Shown: positions 23,619 to 30,918 of the stretch, in pieces
Layout of the letters: every line of letters starts with the position of its first letter
How positions within the stretch are numbered: position 1 is the first letter of the stretch
Assembly: GCA_036000965.1 (NCBI GenBank)
Contig: DASYUT010000293.1
Location: 1 to 38,127 of the forward strand
Source: Actinomycetes bacterium
GTDB lineage: Bacteria; Actinomycetota; CALGFH01
DNA length: 38,127 bases
Reading direction: 5' to 3'
Translations under genes and position numbers: made by a program
Notes under the pieces: generated by a model
What the model was told of the DNA's origin: nothing
The model's input: only the letters and a program-made list of their open reading frames with translations
Databases searched by the model: none

Positions 23619-23682
23619 GAAGTCCTGCTCGTAACGCAAGGCGGTGCCCAGGAAGGACTCGGAGGGTTACGGGCAGGACTTC
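23619..23682. terminator. 17-bp inverted repeat after the beta-helix gene
   Basis: gaagtcctgctcgtaac (23619-23635) and gttacgggcaggacttc (23666-23682) pair over 17 bases with a single G-T wobble, around a 30-base loop. It begins 12 bases after the stop codon. It could be a terminator; the long near-perfect arms also resemble a small inverted-repeat element. Confidence 0.5.
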
Positions 23683-23757
23683 CGGGGACCCGCTTGGGCA
23701 GGACTCTGTGCGTCGTCCCGCCGGCCGATGACTGGCGGCAGGGACTGGTGCAGCATG

Positions 23758-23840
23758 GTGTGGACACCCATGGCGTGGACCCACGGCGTGGGCGGCTACG
23801 GCGTGGACCCACGGCGTGGACACCCACGGTGTGGGCACCA
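23758..23840. repeat. Degenerate 13-15 bp tandem repeat before the ABC genes
   Basis: About six units of the type ggcgtggacccac follow one another, ending about 50 bases before the ABC ATPase start. They contain no gene and no spacers. Confidence 0.75.
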
Positions 23841-23891
23841 GGCGGACCGGGACAGGGCGCCCGAGGAAGGCTGGAGGAAGGAAGGACGACG

Positions 23892-24821
23892 ATGTCGGTC
23901 ATCGCCGTGCACGGGCTCGGCAAGCGCTTCGGGGAGGTCGTCGCCGTCGACGACCTGTCCTTCGAGGTCGACGAGGGCAAGGTGACGGGCTTCCTCGGCC
24001 CCAACGGGGCCGGGAAGACGACCACGCTGCGGATGCTCCTCGGGCTCGTCACCCCGACCACCGGCACCGCCACCATCGGCGGCCGGACCTACCGGGAGCT
24101 GGACGAGCCGATCCGGGAGGTCGGCGCGGTGCTCGAGGCGACCGGCTTCTACCCCGGCCGCAGCGCCCGCGACCACCTGCGCGTCCTGGCCGTCGAGGGC
24201 GGCCTGCCCGACGCGGAGCGCCTGGCCGACGAGGTCCTCGGCCTGGTCGGCCTGACCGACAGCGCACGCCGGCGGGTCGAGGGGTTCTCCCTCGGCATGC
24301 GCCAGCGGCTCAGCCTCGCCGCAGCGCTGCTGGGCGACCCGAGGGTGCTGATCCTGGACGAGCCCGCCAACGGCCTGGACCCCGAGGGGATCCACTGGCT
24401 GCGCGGGTTCCTGCGCCACATGGCCGACCAGGGCCGCACCGTGCTGGTGTCGAGCCACGCGCTGGCCGAGGTGGCCCAGACGGCCGACGAGGTCGTGATC
24501 ATCGCCCGGGGCCGGATGGTCGCCCACTCCACCCTGGAGGCGCTGACCGCCCGGGCGACCCCGTCGGTGCTGGTGCGTTCGCCGGACGCCGGCGCCCTGC
24601 ACGGCCTGCTCACCAGGAACGGCATCAAGGCGGAGCTGGACGGCGACGACCGGGTGGTCGCCACCGACACCACCACCGAGGCGGTCGGCCGCCTGGCCGG
24701 CTCCGCCTGCCTGGTGCTCTACGAGCTCCGCATGGACCGCTCCAACCTCGAGGAGGTCTTCCTCGAGCTGACCACCCACGAGAACGAGGAGACCCAGGAG
24801 GAACGGCCATGGGGCGCCTGA
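23892..24821 (+). CDS. ABC transporter ATP-binding protein (ABC-2 type exporter)
   Basis: The 309-residue ATPase starts at ATG 23892 behind GGAGGAAGGAAGG. It shows Walker A GPNGAGKTT (residues 36-44), the signature SLGMRQR (133-139), Walker B RVLILDEP (151-158) and the H-loop His189, followed by a C-terminal regulatory part of about 100 residues typical of DrrA/CcmA-like exporters. The membrane partner begins 13 bases before this gene ends, so the pair is translationally coupled and should form a dimeric drug, lipid or peptide exporter. The substrate cannot be predicted. Confidence 0.9.
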   Translation: MSVIAVHGLGKRFGEVVAVDDLSFEVDEGKVTGFLGPNGAGKTTTLRMLLGLVTPTTGTATIGGRTYRELDEPIREVGAVLEATGFYPGRSARDHLRVLAVEGGLPDAERLADEVLGLVGLTDSARRRVEGFSLGMRQRLSLAAALLGDPRVLILDEPANGLDPEGIHWLRGFLRHMADQGRTVLVSSHALAEVAQTADEVVIIARGRMVAHSTLEALTARATPSVLVRSPDAGALHGLLTRNGIKAELDGDDRVVATDTTTEAVGRLAGSACLVLYELRMDRSNLEEVFLELTTHENEETQEERPWGA

Positions 24822-25570
24822 TCGCGGGGGAGCTGCTGAAGCTCCGCACGACCCGGATGCCGCTGGCGATGCTGGCCGGGATGCTCGGGCTCGCGCTGCT
24901 GGCGGTTGTCGCCGGCATCCTCACCGCCGACCGGGTCGCCGAGCAGGGCCAGGGGTTCCCGCTCGATACCGACGAGGGGGTGCGCAACATCGTCCGCTCG
25001 GCCGGATCCGGCATGTTCTTCGTGCTCGTGCTCGGCATCCTGGGGTTCGCCGGGGAGGTCAGGCACAAGACGATCACCAGCACGTTCCTGGTCTGCCCGA
25101 ACCGGGGGCGGGTGGTCGCGGCCAAGCTGGTCGTGTACGCGCTGGTCGGCCTGGTGTTCGCCGCCGTGTCGTCGGCGCTCACCCTGGCCGTCGCCGTGCC
25201 CTGGCTGTCGATCGAGGGGGTCGAGCTCGGCAGCCGCGCCGGCGACGTCGCCCTCACCGTGCTCGGGGTGATGCTCGCGAGCGCGCTGTACGGGATGATC
25301 GGCGTCGGCGTGGGCGCGCTGGTCCCCAACCAGATCGCGGCCGTCACCGTCTCGCTGCTGTGGCTGCTGATCGCCGAGGGCCTGCTGGTCGGGCTGCTTC
25401 CGTCGGTCGGCAAGTGGCTGCCCAGCGGGGCGGCCACCGCCCTCACCGGGGCCGCGATCACCAACGGCGAGCTGCTGCCCATGTGGGCCGGCGGGCTGCT
25501 GCTGGCCGCCTACGGCCTGGTGTTCGCCGCCTTGGCCACCCGCTTCACGGTGCGCCGCGACATCACCTGA
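24809..25570 (+). CDS. ABC-2 type permease subunit
   Basis: The 253-residue protein has six predicted membrane helices, with LIAGELLKLRTTRMPLAMLA at the N-terminus (the usual amphipathic entry of ABC-2 permeases), EVRHKTITSTFLVCPNRGR after helix 2 as the likely coupling segment, and a final helix LLLAAYGLVFAALATRF. It overlaps the ATPase gene by 13 bases and is the partner of that ATPase. It ends only four bases from the convergent acyl-CoA dehydrogenase gene, and no terminator fits between them. Confidence 0.9.
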   Translation: MGRLIAGELLKLRTTRMPLAMLAGMLGLALLAVVAGILTADRVAEQGQGFPLDTDEGVRNIVRSAGSGMFFVLVLGILGFAGEVRHKTITSTFLVCPNRGRVVAAKLVVYALVGLVFAAVSSALTLAVAVPWLSIEGVELGSRAGDVALTVLGVMLASALYGMIGVGVGALVPNQIAAVTVSLLWLLIAEGLLVGLLPSVGKWLPSGAATALTGAAITNGELLPMWAGGLLLAAYGLVFAALATRFTVRRDIT

Positions 25571-25574
25571 CCGG

Positions 25575-26723
25575 TCAGAGCCCCAGAGAGCGGGCGATCA
25601 GGATGCGCATGACCTCGCTGGTCCCCTCGCCGATCTCGAGGATCTTGGCGTCGCGGTAGAAGCGGGCGACCGGGAACTCGTTCATGTAGCCGTAGCCGCC
25701 GTGGACCTGGACCGCCTCGCGGGCGCAGGTGACGGCCGCCTCGGACGCGTGCAGCTTGGCGATGGCCGCCTCGCGGGCGAACGGCTGCCCGGCGTCCAGC
25801 TTGGCGGCGGCCTGCCGCCAGGCCAGGCGCGAGGTGTGGGCGCGCAGCTCCATGTCGGCGATCTTGAACGCCACGGCCTGGAACGACGAGATCGGGCGGC
25901 CGAACGCCTGGCGCTCGCGGGCGTACTTGACGCTCTCGTCCACGCAGCCCTGGCAGAGCCCCGTGGCGAGCGCGGCGACCGCGATGCGGCCCTCCTCCAG
26001 GATGCGCAGGAAGTTGGCCAGGCCCGCGCCCTGCTCGCCCAGGGTGTTCTCGACCGGGACCCGGCAGCCCTCGAAGGAGAGCTCCCGGGTGTCGGACGCG
26101 TGCCAGCCGACCTTGGAGTACGTCCTGCCCAGGGTGTAGCCCGGCGTGCCGGTCGGCACGATCACGTTGCTGATCTCGGGGCGGCCGTCGGGCCGCTCGC
26201 CGGTGGCGGCGGCCAAGACGACGAAGCCGGAGCGGGGCAGCCCGGCGTTGGTGATGAACGCCTTGGTCCCGTCGACGACCCAGTCGTCGCCGTCGCGCAC
26301 GGCCCGGGTCCGCAGCGCCCCCGCGTCGGAGCCGCCGCCCGGCTCGGTCAGCCCGAACGCGGCGATCCGCTCGCCGGTGGCCAGCGGCCGGAGCCAGCGC
26401 TGCTTTTGCTCCTCGGTCCCGAACCGGTAGACCGGCATGGCCCCGAGGCCGACGGCGGCCTCCAGGGTGATCGCGACCGACGAGTCCACCCTGGCCAGCT
26501 CCTCGACGGCCAGGCACAGGGTCAGGTAGTCGGCCCCCATGCCGCCGTACTCCTCGGGAAACGGCAGGCCGAACAGGCCCATCGCGGCCATCTGGTCGAG
26601 CACGGCCTCGTCCAGCTCCTCGGCGCGGTCCATCGCCTCGGCCCTGGGCGCGACCACCTCCTCGGCGAACTCCCGGACGATCTTGGCGAACTCCTGCTGT
26701 TCGGGTGCGAGCTCGAAGTCCAT
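25575..26723 (-). CDS. Acyl-CoA dehydrogenase (possibly isovaleryl-CoA type)
   Basis: This 382-residue flavoprotein oxidises an acyl-CoA to the trans-2-enoyl-CoA, passing electrons to ETF. Seen in order are the N-terminal helical domain (EQQEFAKIVREFAEEVVAPR), the FAD-binding AAFGLTEPGGGSDAG block, FGRPISSFQAVAFKIADME, the HGGYGYMNEFPVARFYRDAK region and the C-terminal IGEGTSEV with catalytic Glu366. Length and motifs are normal. Carboxylase subunits and an HMG-CoA-lyase-like gene lie 4-9 kb away on the same strand, so a role in leucine breakdown (isovaleryl-CoA) is plausible, but other short branched acyl-CoAs are possible. Confidence 0.9.
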   Translation of the reverse strand: MDFELAPEQQEFAKIVREFAEEVVAPRAEAMDRAEELDEAVLDQMAAMGLFGLPFPEEYGGMGADYLTLCLAVEELARVDSSVAITLEAAVGLGAMPVYRFGTEEQKQRWLRPLATGERIAAFGLTEPGGGSDAGALRTRAVRDGDDWVVDGTKAFITNAGLPRSGFVVLAAATGERPDGRPEISNVIVPTGTPGYTLGRTYSKVGWHASDTRELSFEGCRVPVENTLGEQGAGLANFLRILEEGRIAVAALATGLCQGCVDESVKYARERQAFGRPISSFQAVAFKIADMELRAHTSRLAWRQAAAKLDAGQPFAREAAIAKLHASEAAVTCAREAVQVHGGYGYMNEFPVARFYRDAKILEIGEGTSEVMRILIARSLGL

Positions 26724-26817
26724 GAAGGCTCCCTCGTGGGGCGGCGTCGGGTATGGCGCTGGTGGCGCGCGGCCATGCTAACGGCGGCCGGCGCCGCAGC
26801 GCCCCAACCGCCGCGAG

Positions 26818-26864
26818 GAAGTCGACGGAGGCGTGGAAGTCGACGGAGGCGTGGAAGTCGACGA
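26818..26864. repeat. 18-bp tandem repeat, 2.6 copies
   Basis: Two perfect copies of gaagtcgacggaggcgtg (26818-26835 and 26836-26853) are followed by a partial third (to 26864). It lies between the acyl-CoA dehydrogenase start and the phosphatase stop. Confidence 0.9.
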
Positions 26865-26951
26865 TTGGCCGTCGCCGGTCACGGCGGGGAGGCGGCCCGG
26901 CCGTCCCCGCCCGGCCCGAGGAGGCGCCTCAGGTACTCCGTTGCCACGGAG

Positions 26952-28484
26952 TCACTGGTCGGGGGCGTACTCGAGGCCGAGCAGGGCCAGGTCGTCGGCC
27001 CGGTAGTCGGCGCTGTGCTCGTTGACCATCGCGACCAGGCGGTCCAGGGCGTCGTCGAGGGTGCCGGACCGCACCGCCTGCTCGAACCCGGCCCGGTCGA
27101 TGAACGCGCCGGCCGCGTTGCGCGCCTCGACCAGGCCGTCGGTGTAGCAGACCAGGCGCTGGCCCGGGTGCAGCCTCACCTGCGCCTCGGCCGCCCGGGT
27201 GCCGAGCCCGAGAGGCGCCCCGACCGCGGCGGGACGGGGCCCGTCCCCGAGCGGGTACGGGTGCCCGGCCGAGGCGAGCACGAACTGCCCGCCCGGGTAG
27301 GCGCGGCCGGCCAGCGCGGTCACGAAGTCCTCGTCGCCACCCTCGCGGGCGACCACGCGGTCCAGCCGGCCGAGGAGGCGGGCCGGGCTGGTCCCCTCGC
27401 CGGCCAGGCTGCGGAAGGCACCCTTGAGCACCGACGCGAGCGAGCTGGCCTCGAGCCCCTTGCCGCGGGCGTCGGCCAGGATGAACGCCAGCCCCTTGCC
27501 GTCGTCGACCTCGATCAGGTCGTAGAAGTCCCCGCCGATCTGGGCGAGGCCGCTGGCCGACTGGTACCTGACCCCGACCCTGTACCCCTGGGCCCAGCCG
27601 GGCGGGGTGGAAAGCAGCAGGGCCTGCACCCGCTCGAGCACCTCGGCCTGGGCCCGCGCCCGCTCGGAGCCCGAGATGGCCCGTGCGCCCAGGTCGGCGA
27701 ACTGCTGCGACCCGGCGAGCGCCTCGGCGGTCAGGCGCGGGTCGCGCCGGCGCCAGGCGAGCGCGATGGCGCCGGTCTGCACGCCGTCCGGGTCGAGGAG
27801 GGGGAGCCAGAGCAGGCTGCCGAGCCCGCGTGCCTCCAGCATGGCCGCCTCGGGCGCGGCGGCCGAGCGGACGCTCGCCTCGACCGGCCGGGAGGCGAAC
27901 GCGCCGGGTGTGCCAGCCCTGGACAGGCGGCTGGGCATGGGCGGGATCAGCTCGTGCCGGTCGCCCGCCTCGAGCAGCAGGCGCTCGCCGTCGCGGCGGT
28001 ACACCGCGGCCGCGTCGGCCGCGTACAGGCTGCGCGACGAGCGGGCCAGCAGCCGGTAGGCCTCCTGCGGCTCGACCCCGGCGACGAGCAGGGCGGCCAT
28101 GGTGATGGTGTCGACCGACCGCTCCAGGGCCGACTGCTCCCGCCGCACCGCGCCCTGGTTGATGAGGGCGACCAGGGTCCCGACCACGATCAGCACGAGC
28201 CTGGCGATCTGCTGGGCGCTGGCCAGCTCGTGGTTGAGCTCGCCGAGCACGACGCCGGCGCCCAGGGCGGCCACCCCGGCGGCGAGCACCTGGCGCCGGT
28301 CGGTCGAGAGCCGGCTGGCCAGCAGCGGGCTGAGCACCAGGAACGGGACCGTGCTGAGGTTGCCGCCGGCGACCAGGTCGGCCGCTGTCACGACCACGAT
28401 CACGAGGTACGGCAGGAGCCAGCCGCGGGTCAGCGCACGCATGGCCGCGCCCAGCCGGGCCGGCGGCTCCGCCACCTGTTCCAT
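26952..28484 (-). CDS. Membrane-bound SpoIIE-type (PP2C) serine/threonine phosphatase with GAF-like domain
   Basis: I start at ATG 28484 (510 residues) because GAGGGGAGGGGC precedes it; the frame stays open further upstream through repeat DNA. Residues about 15-115 contain three or four membrane helices. A GAF-like sensor occupies about 125-290 (AADAAAVYRRDGERLLLEAG, LGSLLWLPLL). The C-terminal phosphatase core shows IGGDFYDLI, AFILADARGKGLEASSLA, DDFVTAL-like DEDFVTALAG and CYTDGLVEARN, with the metal-binding aspartates of the SpoIIE/RsbU family. Such enzymes dephosphorylate anti-sigma-antagonists. An RsbW-like kinase lies 2 kb away and could be in the same circuit. Confidence 0.9.
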   Translation of the reverse strand: MEQVAEPPARLGAAMRALTRGWLLPYLVIVVVTAADLVAGGNLSTVPFLVLSPLLASRLSTDRRQVLAAGVAALGAGVVLGELNHELASAQQIARLVLIVVGTLVALINQGAVRREQSALERSVDTITMAALLVAGVEPQEAYRLLARSSRSLYAADAAAVYRRDGERLLLEAGDRHELIPPMPSRLSRAGTPGAFASRPVEASVRSAAAPEAAMLEARGLGSLLWLPLLDPDGVQTGAIALAWRRRDPRLTAEALAGSQQFADLGARAISGSERARAQAEVLERVQALLLSTPPGWAQGYRVGVRYQSASGLAQIGGDFYDLIEVDDGKGLAFILADARGKGLEASSLASVLKGAFRSLAGEGTSPARLLGRLDRVVAREGGDEDFVTALAGRAYPGGQFVLASAGHPYPLGDGPRPAAVGAPLGLGTRAAEAQVRLHPGQRLVCYTDGLVEARNAAGAFIDRAGFEQAVRSGTLDDALDRLVAMVNEHSADYRADDLALLGLEYAPDQ

Positions 28485-28564
28485 GCCCCTCCCCTCGCGC
28501 TGCCACACCCTCGCCCCCCTCCACCCCGCGTACCCTGCCCGACCGAGGGGTCGGCGACAAGAGA

Positions 28565-28680
28565 AGCGGGACCGGGAGTTTGCCACGGGCCGGGGGTGGC
28601 GGCAGCGCGGGACCGGGAGTTTGCCACGGGCCGGGGTGGCGGCAGCGTGGAGCTCCCCACGGGCCGGGCGTGGGGTAGAG
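28565..28680. repeat. 41-bp tandem repeat, about 2.7 copies
   Basis: A unit beginning gcgggaccgggagtttgcca and ending ggtggcggca recurs at 28565 and 28606, nearly perfectly. A third diverged partial copy ends near 28680. Confidence 0.85.
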
Positions 28681-28775
28681 GTGGGAGCTACCGGTGTGCA
28701 TCCCGGTCGCGCCGGTAGGATGGCGCCGATCGCCGCCGCCGGCCGGGACCCGAGGGTCGCGGCCGCGCGGCCCTA

Positions 28776-28930
28776 CCCGACCCTGAGACCCTGGCCCCCG
28801 GCCCCGACCCTGGCCCCGACCTCGACCCTGGCCCCGACCCTGGCCCCGACCCTGACCCCGGCCTCGGCCCTGGCCCCGACCTCGACCTTGGCCCCGACCT
28901 CGACCTTGGCCCCGAGACCTGGCCCCGACC
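28776..28930. repeat. 12-bp tandem repeat (ccctggccccga type), about 12 copies
   Basis: Units of ccctggccccga and ctcgaccttggc type (6/12-base periodicity) continue for about 150 bases up to the ribosome site of the epimerase gene. The period is a multiple of three, so all frames stay open, but the peptides are low complexity and not credible genes. Confidence 0.85.
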
Positions 28931-28947
28931 GGCTGAGAGGCTGACCC

Positions 28948-29916
28948 ATGCGCACCCTGGTAACCGGCGGCGCCGGGTTCATCGGCTCCGCCCTGGTCGA
29001 CCGCTTGGCTCACGACGGGCACGAGGTGACCGTCCTGGACGACCTCTCCACCGGCAAGCTCGACAACCTGGCCGACGCGTTCGCCTCGGGCCGGGTCGAG
29101 CACGCCGGGGCGGACGTGGCCGGGCCCGAGCTGGCCGGGGTGGTGGCCGAGGTCCGCCCCGAGGTCGTGTTCCACCTGGCCGCCCAGATCGACGTGCGCC
29201 GCAGCGTGGACGACCCGGTGCACGACGCCCGCGTCAACGTGCTCGGTTCGGTCGCGCTGGCCAAGGCGGCGGCCGAGTGCGGCGCCCGGCTGCTGTTCGC
29301 CGGGTCGGGCGGCACCGCCTACGGCGAGCCGGACCCGGCCGACCTGCCGATCGGCGAGGACTACCCGCCGCGGCCCACCAGCCCCTACGGCGTGGCCAAG
29401 CGGTCGGTCGAGGACTACCTGGCCAGCTTCCGCGACCTCCACGGGCTCGAGTGGGTCAGCCTGCGGCTCGGCAACGTCTACGGCCCCCGCCAGGACCCCC
29501 ACGGTGAGGCAGGGGTGGTGGCGATCTTCTGCAACCGGCTGCTGTCCGGCGAGCCGGTGACGGTCTTCGGGGACGGCAGGCAGACCCGGGACTACGTGTT
29601 CGTCGAGGACGTCGTGGACGCCTTCGTGGCCGCCGCCGAGGGGCACGAGGCCGCGGTGGGGACCAGGCTGAACGTCGGCACCGGCACCGAGACCTCGGTG
29701 CTCGAGCTGTACGCGGCCCTGCGCGAGGTGACCGGGTTCGGCCCCGACCCGGTGTTCGCGCCCGCCCGTCCGGGCGAGCTGCAGCGCATCTCGCTGGACT
29801 CGCGGCGGGCCGAGGAGCTGCTCGGCTGGCGCCCGCGGGCCGACCTGGCCAGCGGCCTGCGCCATACCTGGATCTGGGCGTTCCAGGAGGTCAACGCGGG
29901 GAGCGTCGGCGGGTGA
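28948..29916 (+). CDS. NAD-dependent nucleotide-sugar epimerase (GalE-like extended SDR)
   Basis: The 322-residue enzyme belongs to the extended short-chain dehydrogenases. The NAD-binding motif is GGAGFIGS with Gly7, Gly10 and Gly13; Asp31 (LDDLSTG) should bind the adenosine ribose. The catalytic Tyr147-x3-Lys151 lies in PYGVAKRSVEDY, with serine in FAGSGG (about 120) and the substrate loop RLGNVYGPRQ. The family includes UDP-glucose/UDP-GlcNAc 4-epimerases and related dehydratases. GAGAGG lies eight bases ahead of the start. It probably supplies a nucleotide sugar for glycan synthesis, perhaps for the locus at 13-19 kb; the precise substrate is open. Confidence 0.85.
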   Translation: MRTLVTGGAGFIGSALVDRLAHDGHEVTVLDDLSTGKLDNLADAFASGRVEHAGADVAGPELAGVVAEVRPEVVFHLAAQIDVRRSVDDPVHDARVNVLGSVALAKAAAECGARLLFAGSGGTAYGEPDPADLPIGEDYPPRPTSPYGVAKRSVEDYLASFRDLHGLEWVSLRLGNVYGPRQDPHGEAGVVAIFCNRLLSGEPVTVFGDGRQTRDYVFVEDVVDAFVAAAEGHEAAVGTRLNVGTGTETSVLELYAALREVTGFGPDPVFAPARPGELQRISLDSRRAEELLGWRPRADLASGLRHTWIWAFQEVNAGSVGG

Positions 29917-29970
29917 GCCCGGCGCCGCCCGCGAGCGGGCGTTCTGCGCGGGCGCCGACTTGAAGCAGCG

Positions 29971-30073
29971 GGTCGGCTCGTAGCCGGGGTCGGCTCGTGG
30001 CTGGGGTCGGCTCGTAGCCGGGTCAGCTCGTAGCCGGGTCAGCTCGCGGCCACGGTCAGCTCGCGGCCGGGAG
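29971..30073. repeat. 17-bp tandem repeat, about 6 copies, spanning a stop codon
   Basis: Units of the type ggtc(g/a)gctcg(t/c)(a/g)gccgg follow each other six times. The last overlaps the stop codon of the minus-strand gene ending at 30056. It lies between convergent genes. Confidence 0.85.
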
Positions 30074-30481
30074 GGCGCGGCGGAGCTGGTCGCGGACCTG
30101 GGCCAGGTAGGCGGTGCGGTAGGCCTTCACCTCGGGCGACGCCTCCAGGATGGCCAGGTCGGAGTCCATGGCCCAGCTGTCGAGGTCGTCGAGCAGGCGC
30201 TCGAGCTGGTCGCAGGCGTCGAGCGCGTCCGGCACCAGCTCGTCGGCGATCTCGACGCGGGCGGTGAAGGCGGGCTCGCCGGCGAGGTAGGCACGGTCGA
30301 CGATCGGGTCGACCGGATCGGGGGGGAACTGCCGGCGGAGACGGTCGAGGAGGTCCTCGTACCTATGCGGCGGGGTGTCGGGCAGCAGATCGAGCAGCTG
30401 GGCCTCCCGCCGGACCGCTTCGTAATGGTCCCTGCTCCGAACGTGGAGTGCCGGGTCGAACGGGCCCACCTCCAGCTCCAT
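30056..30481 (-). CDS. Soluble protein of unknown function downstream of the RsbW-like gene
   Basis: The 141-residue product starts at ATG 30481 with a near-ideal AGGAGGTAGGGG site. It is acidic and helical, with RDHYEAVRREAQLLDLL, a DLLDRLRRQFPPDPVDP segment and a C-terminal helix AYRTAYLAQVRDQLRRAL. There is no signal peptide or membrane segment and I do not recognise a family. Its start lies inside the 3' part of the RsbW-like gene (119-base overlap), so the two are coupled. A role as regulator or partner of the kinase is a guess. Confidence 0.7.
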   Translation of the reverse strand: MELEVGPFDPALHVRSRDHYEAVRREAQLLDLLPDTPPHRYEDLLDRLRRQFPPDPVDPIVDRAYLAGEPAFTARVEIADELVPDALDACDQLERLLDDLDSWAMDSDLAILEASPEVKAYRTAYLAQVRDQLRRALPAAS

Positions 30482-30905
30482 CCCCTACCTCCTCATGGTG
30501 CACGTCGAGCTCGAACCACACCACCCGGCCGTCCGGGCCCCCCTCGACGCCCCAGCGGTGGCACAACGCGTCGAACAGGTCGAGTCCACGCCCGGTGACC
30601 GACTCCACGTGGTGGACGCGCCGCCGCGGCTCGGTGGGGGCGCCGCCGTCGCGCACCTCGACCCGGAGGGTCCCGTCGGTCAGGACGTACTCGACGGTCA
30701 GGGTGCCCTCCTCGTGGCCCGACGCGGTGTGGAGCACCGCGTTGGTGACCGCCTCGCTGGTCAGCAGCGCGGCGACCTCACGGGCGGGAGCGCCACGGCC
30801 GAGCGCGGCAGCGACGAAGCTCCGGGCCGGCCCGACCTGGTCGGGACGGCCCGGGAAGACCCGGTACGCGCGCTTCCTGTCCATCCTCGCCTTCGACGCC
30901 GGCAT
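30363..30905 (-). CDS. RsbW-like ATP-binding anti-sigma-factor kinase (HATPase_c_2)
   Basis: The 180-residue frame starts at ATG 30905 (a second ATG is at 30884). It has the GHKL ATP-binding boxes of RsbW-type kinases: LLTSEAVTNAVLHT (N box), VEVRDGG (G1) and GRGLDLFDALC (G2). Family members are about 130-145 residues, and the match ends at WFELDVHHEE (about 139); the last 40 residues are a Gly/Pro/Arg-rich tail lying over the next gene, so a one-base error that hides an earlier TAG is possible. It starts 13 bases after the carboxylase alpha stop. Such proteins bind sigma factors and phosphorylate antagonists; the SpoIIE-type phosphatase at 26952-28484 is a possible counterpart. Confidence 0.8.
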   Translation of the reverse strand: MPASKARMDRKRAYRVFPGRPDQVGPARSFVAAALGRGAPAREVAALLTSEAVTNAVLHTASGHEEGTLTVEYVLTDGTLRVEVRDGGAPTEPRRRVHHVESVTGRGLDLFDALCHRWGVEGGPDGRVVWFELDVHHEEVGDGAGGGPVRPGTPRSEQGPLRSGPAGGPAARSAARHPAA

Positions 30906-30918
30906 ACCGGCGGCCCCC

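Larger units (their letters stand above)
28485..28947. other. Repeat-filled divergent intergenic region
   Basis: This 463-base gap separates the divergent phosphatase and epimerase genes. It holds two unrelated tandem repeats (28565-28680 and 28776-28930) and no gene. Promoters of both genes must lie in or between the repeats. Confidence 0.6.

Noticed and set aside
25701-28718. Plus-strand open frame of about 1005 codons
   Set aside because: It is the shadow of the acyl-CoA dehydrogenase and phosphatase genes and crosses intergenic repeats without any family match.
28565-28930. Possible CRISPR array
   Set aside because: Units follow each other directly without unique spacers, unit lengths vary, and no cas genes are present, so these are simple tandem repeats.
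26929-29865. Minus-strand open frame of 978 codons
   Set aside because: It spans the phosphatase, the repeats and the opposite strand of the epimerase gene; only repeat-driven openness explains its length.
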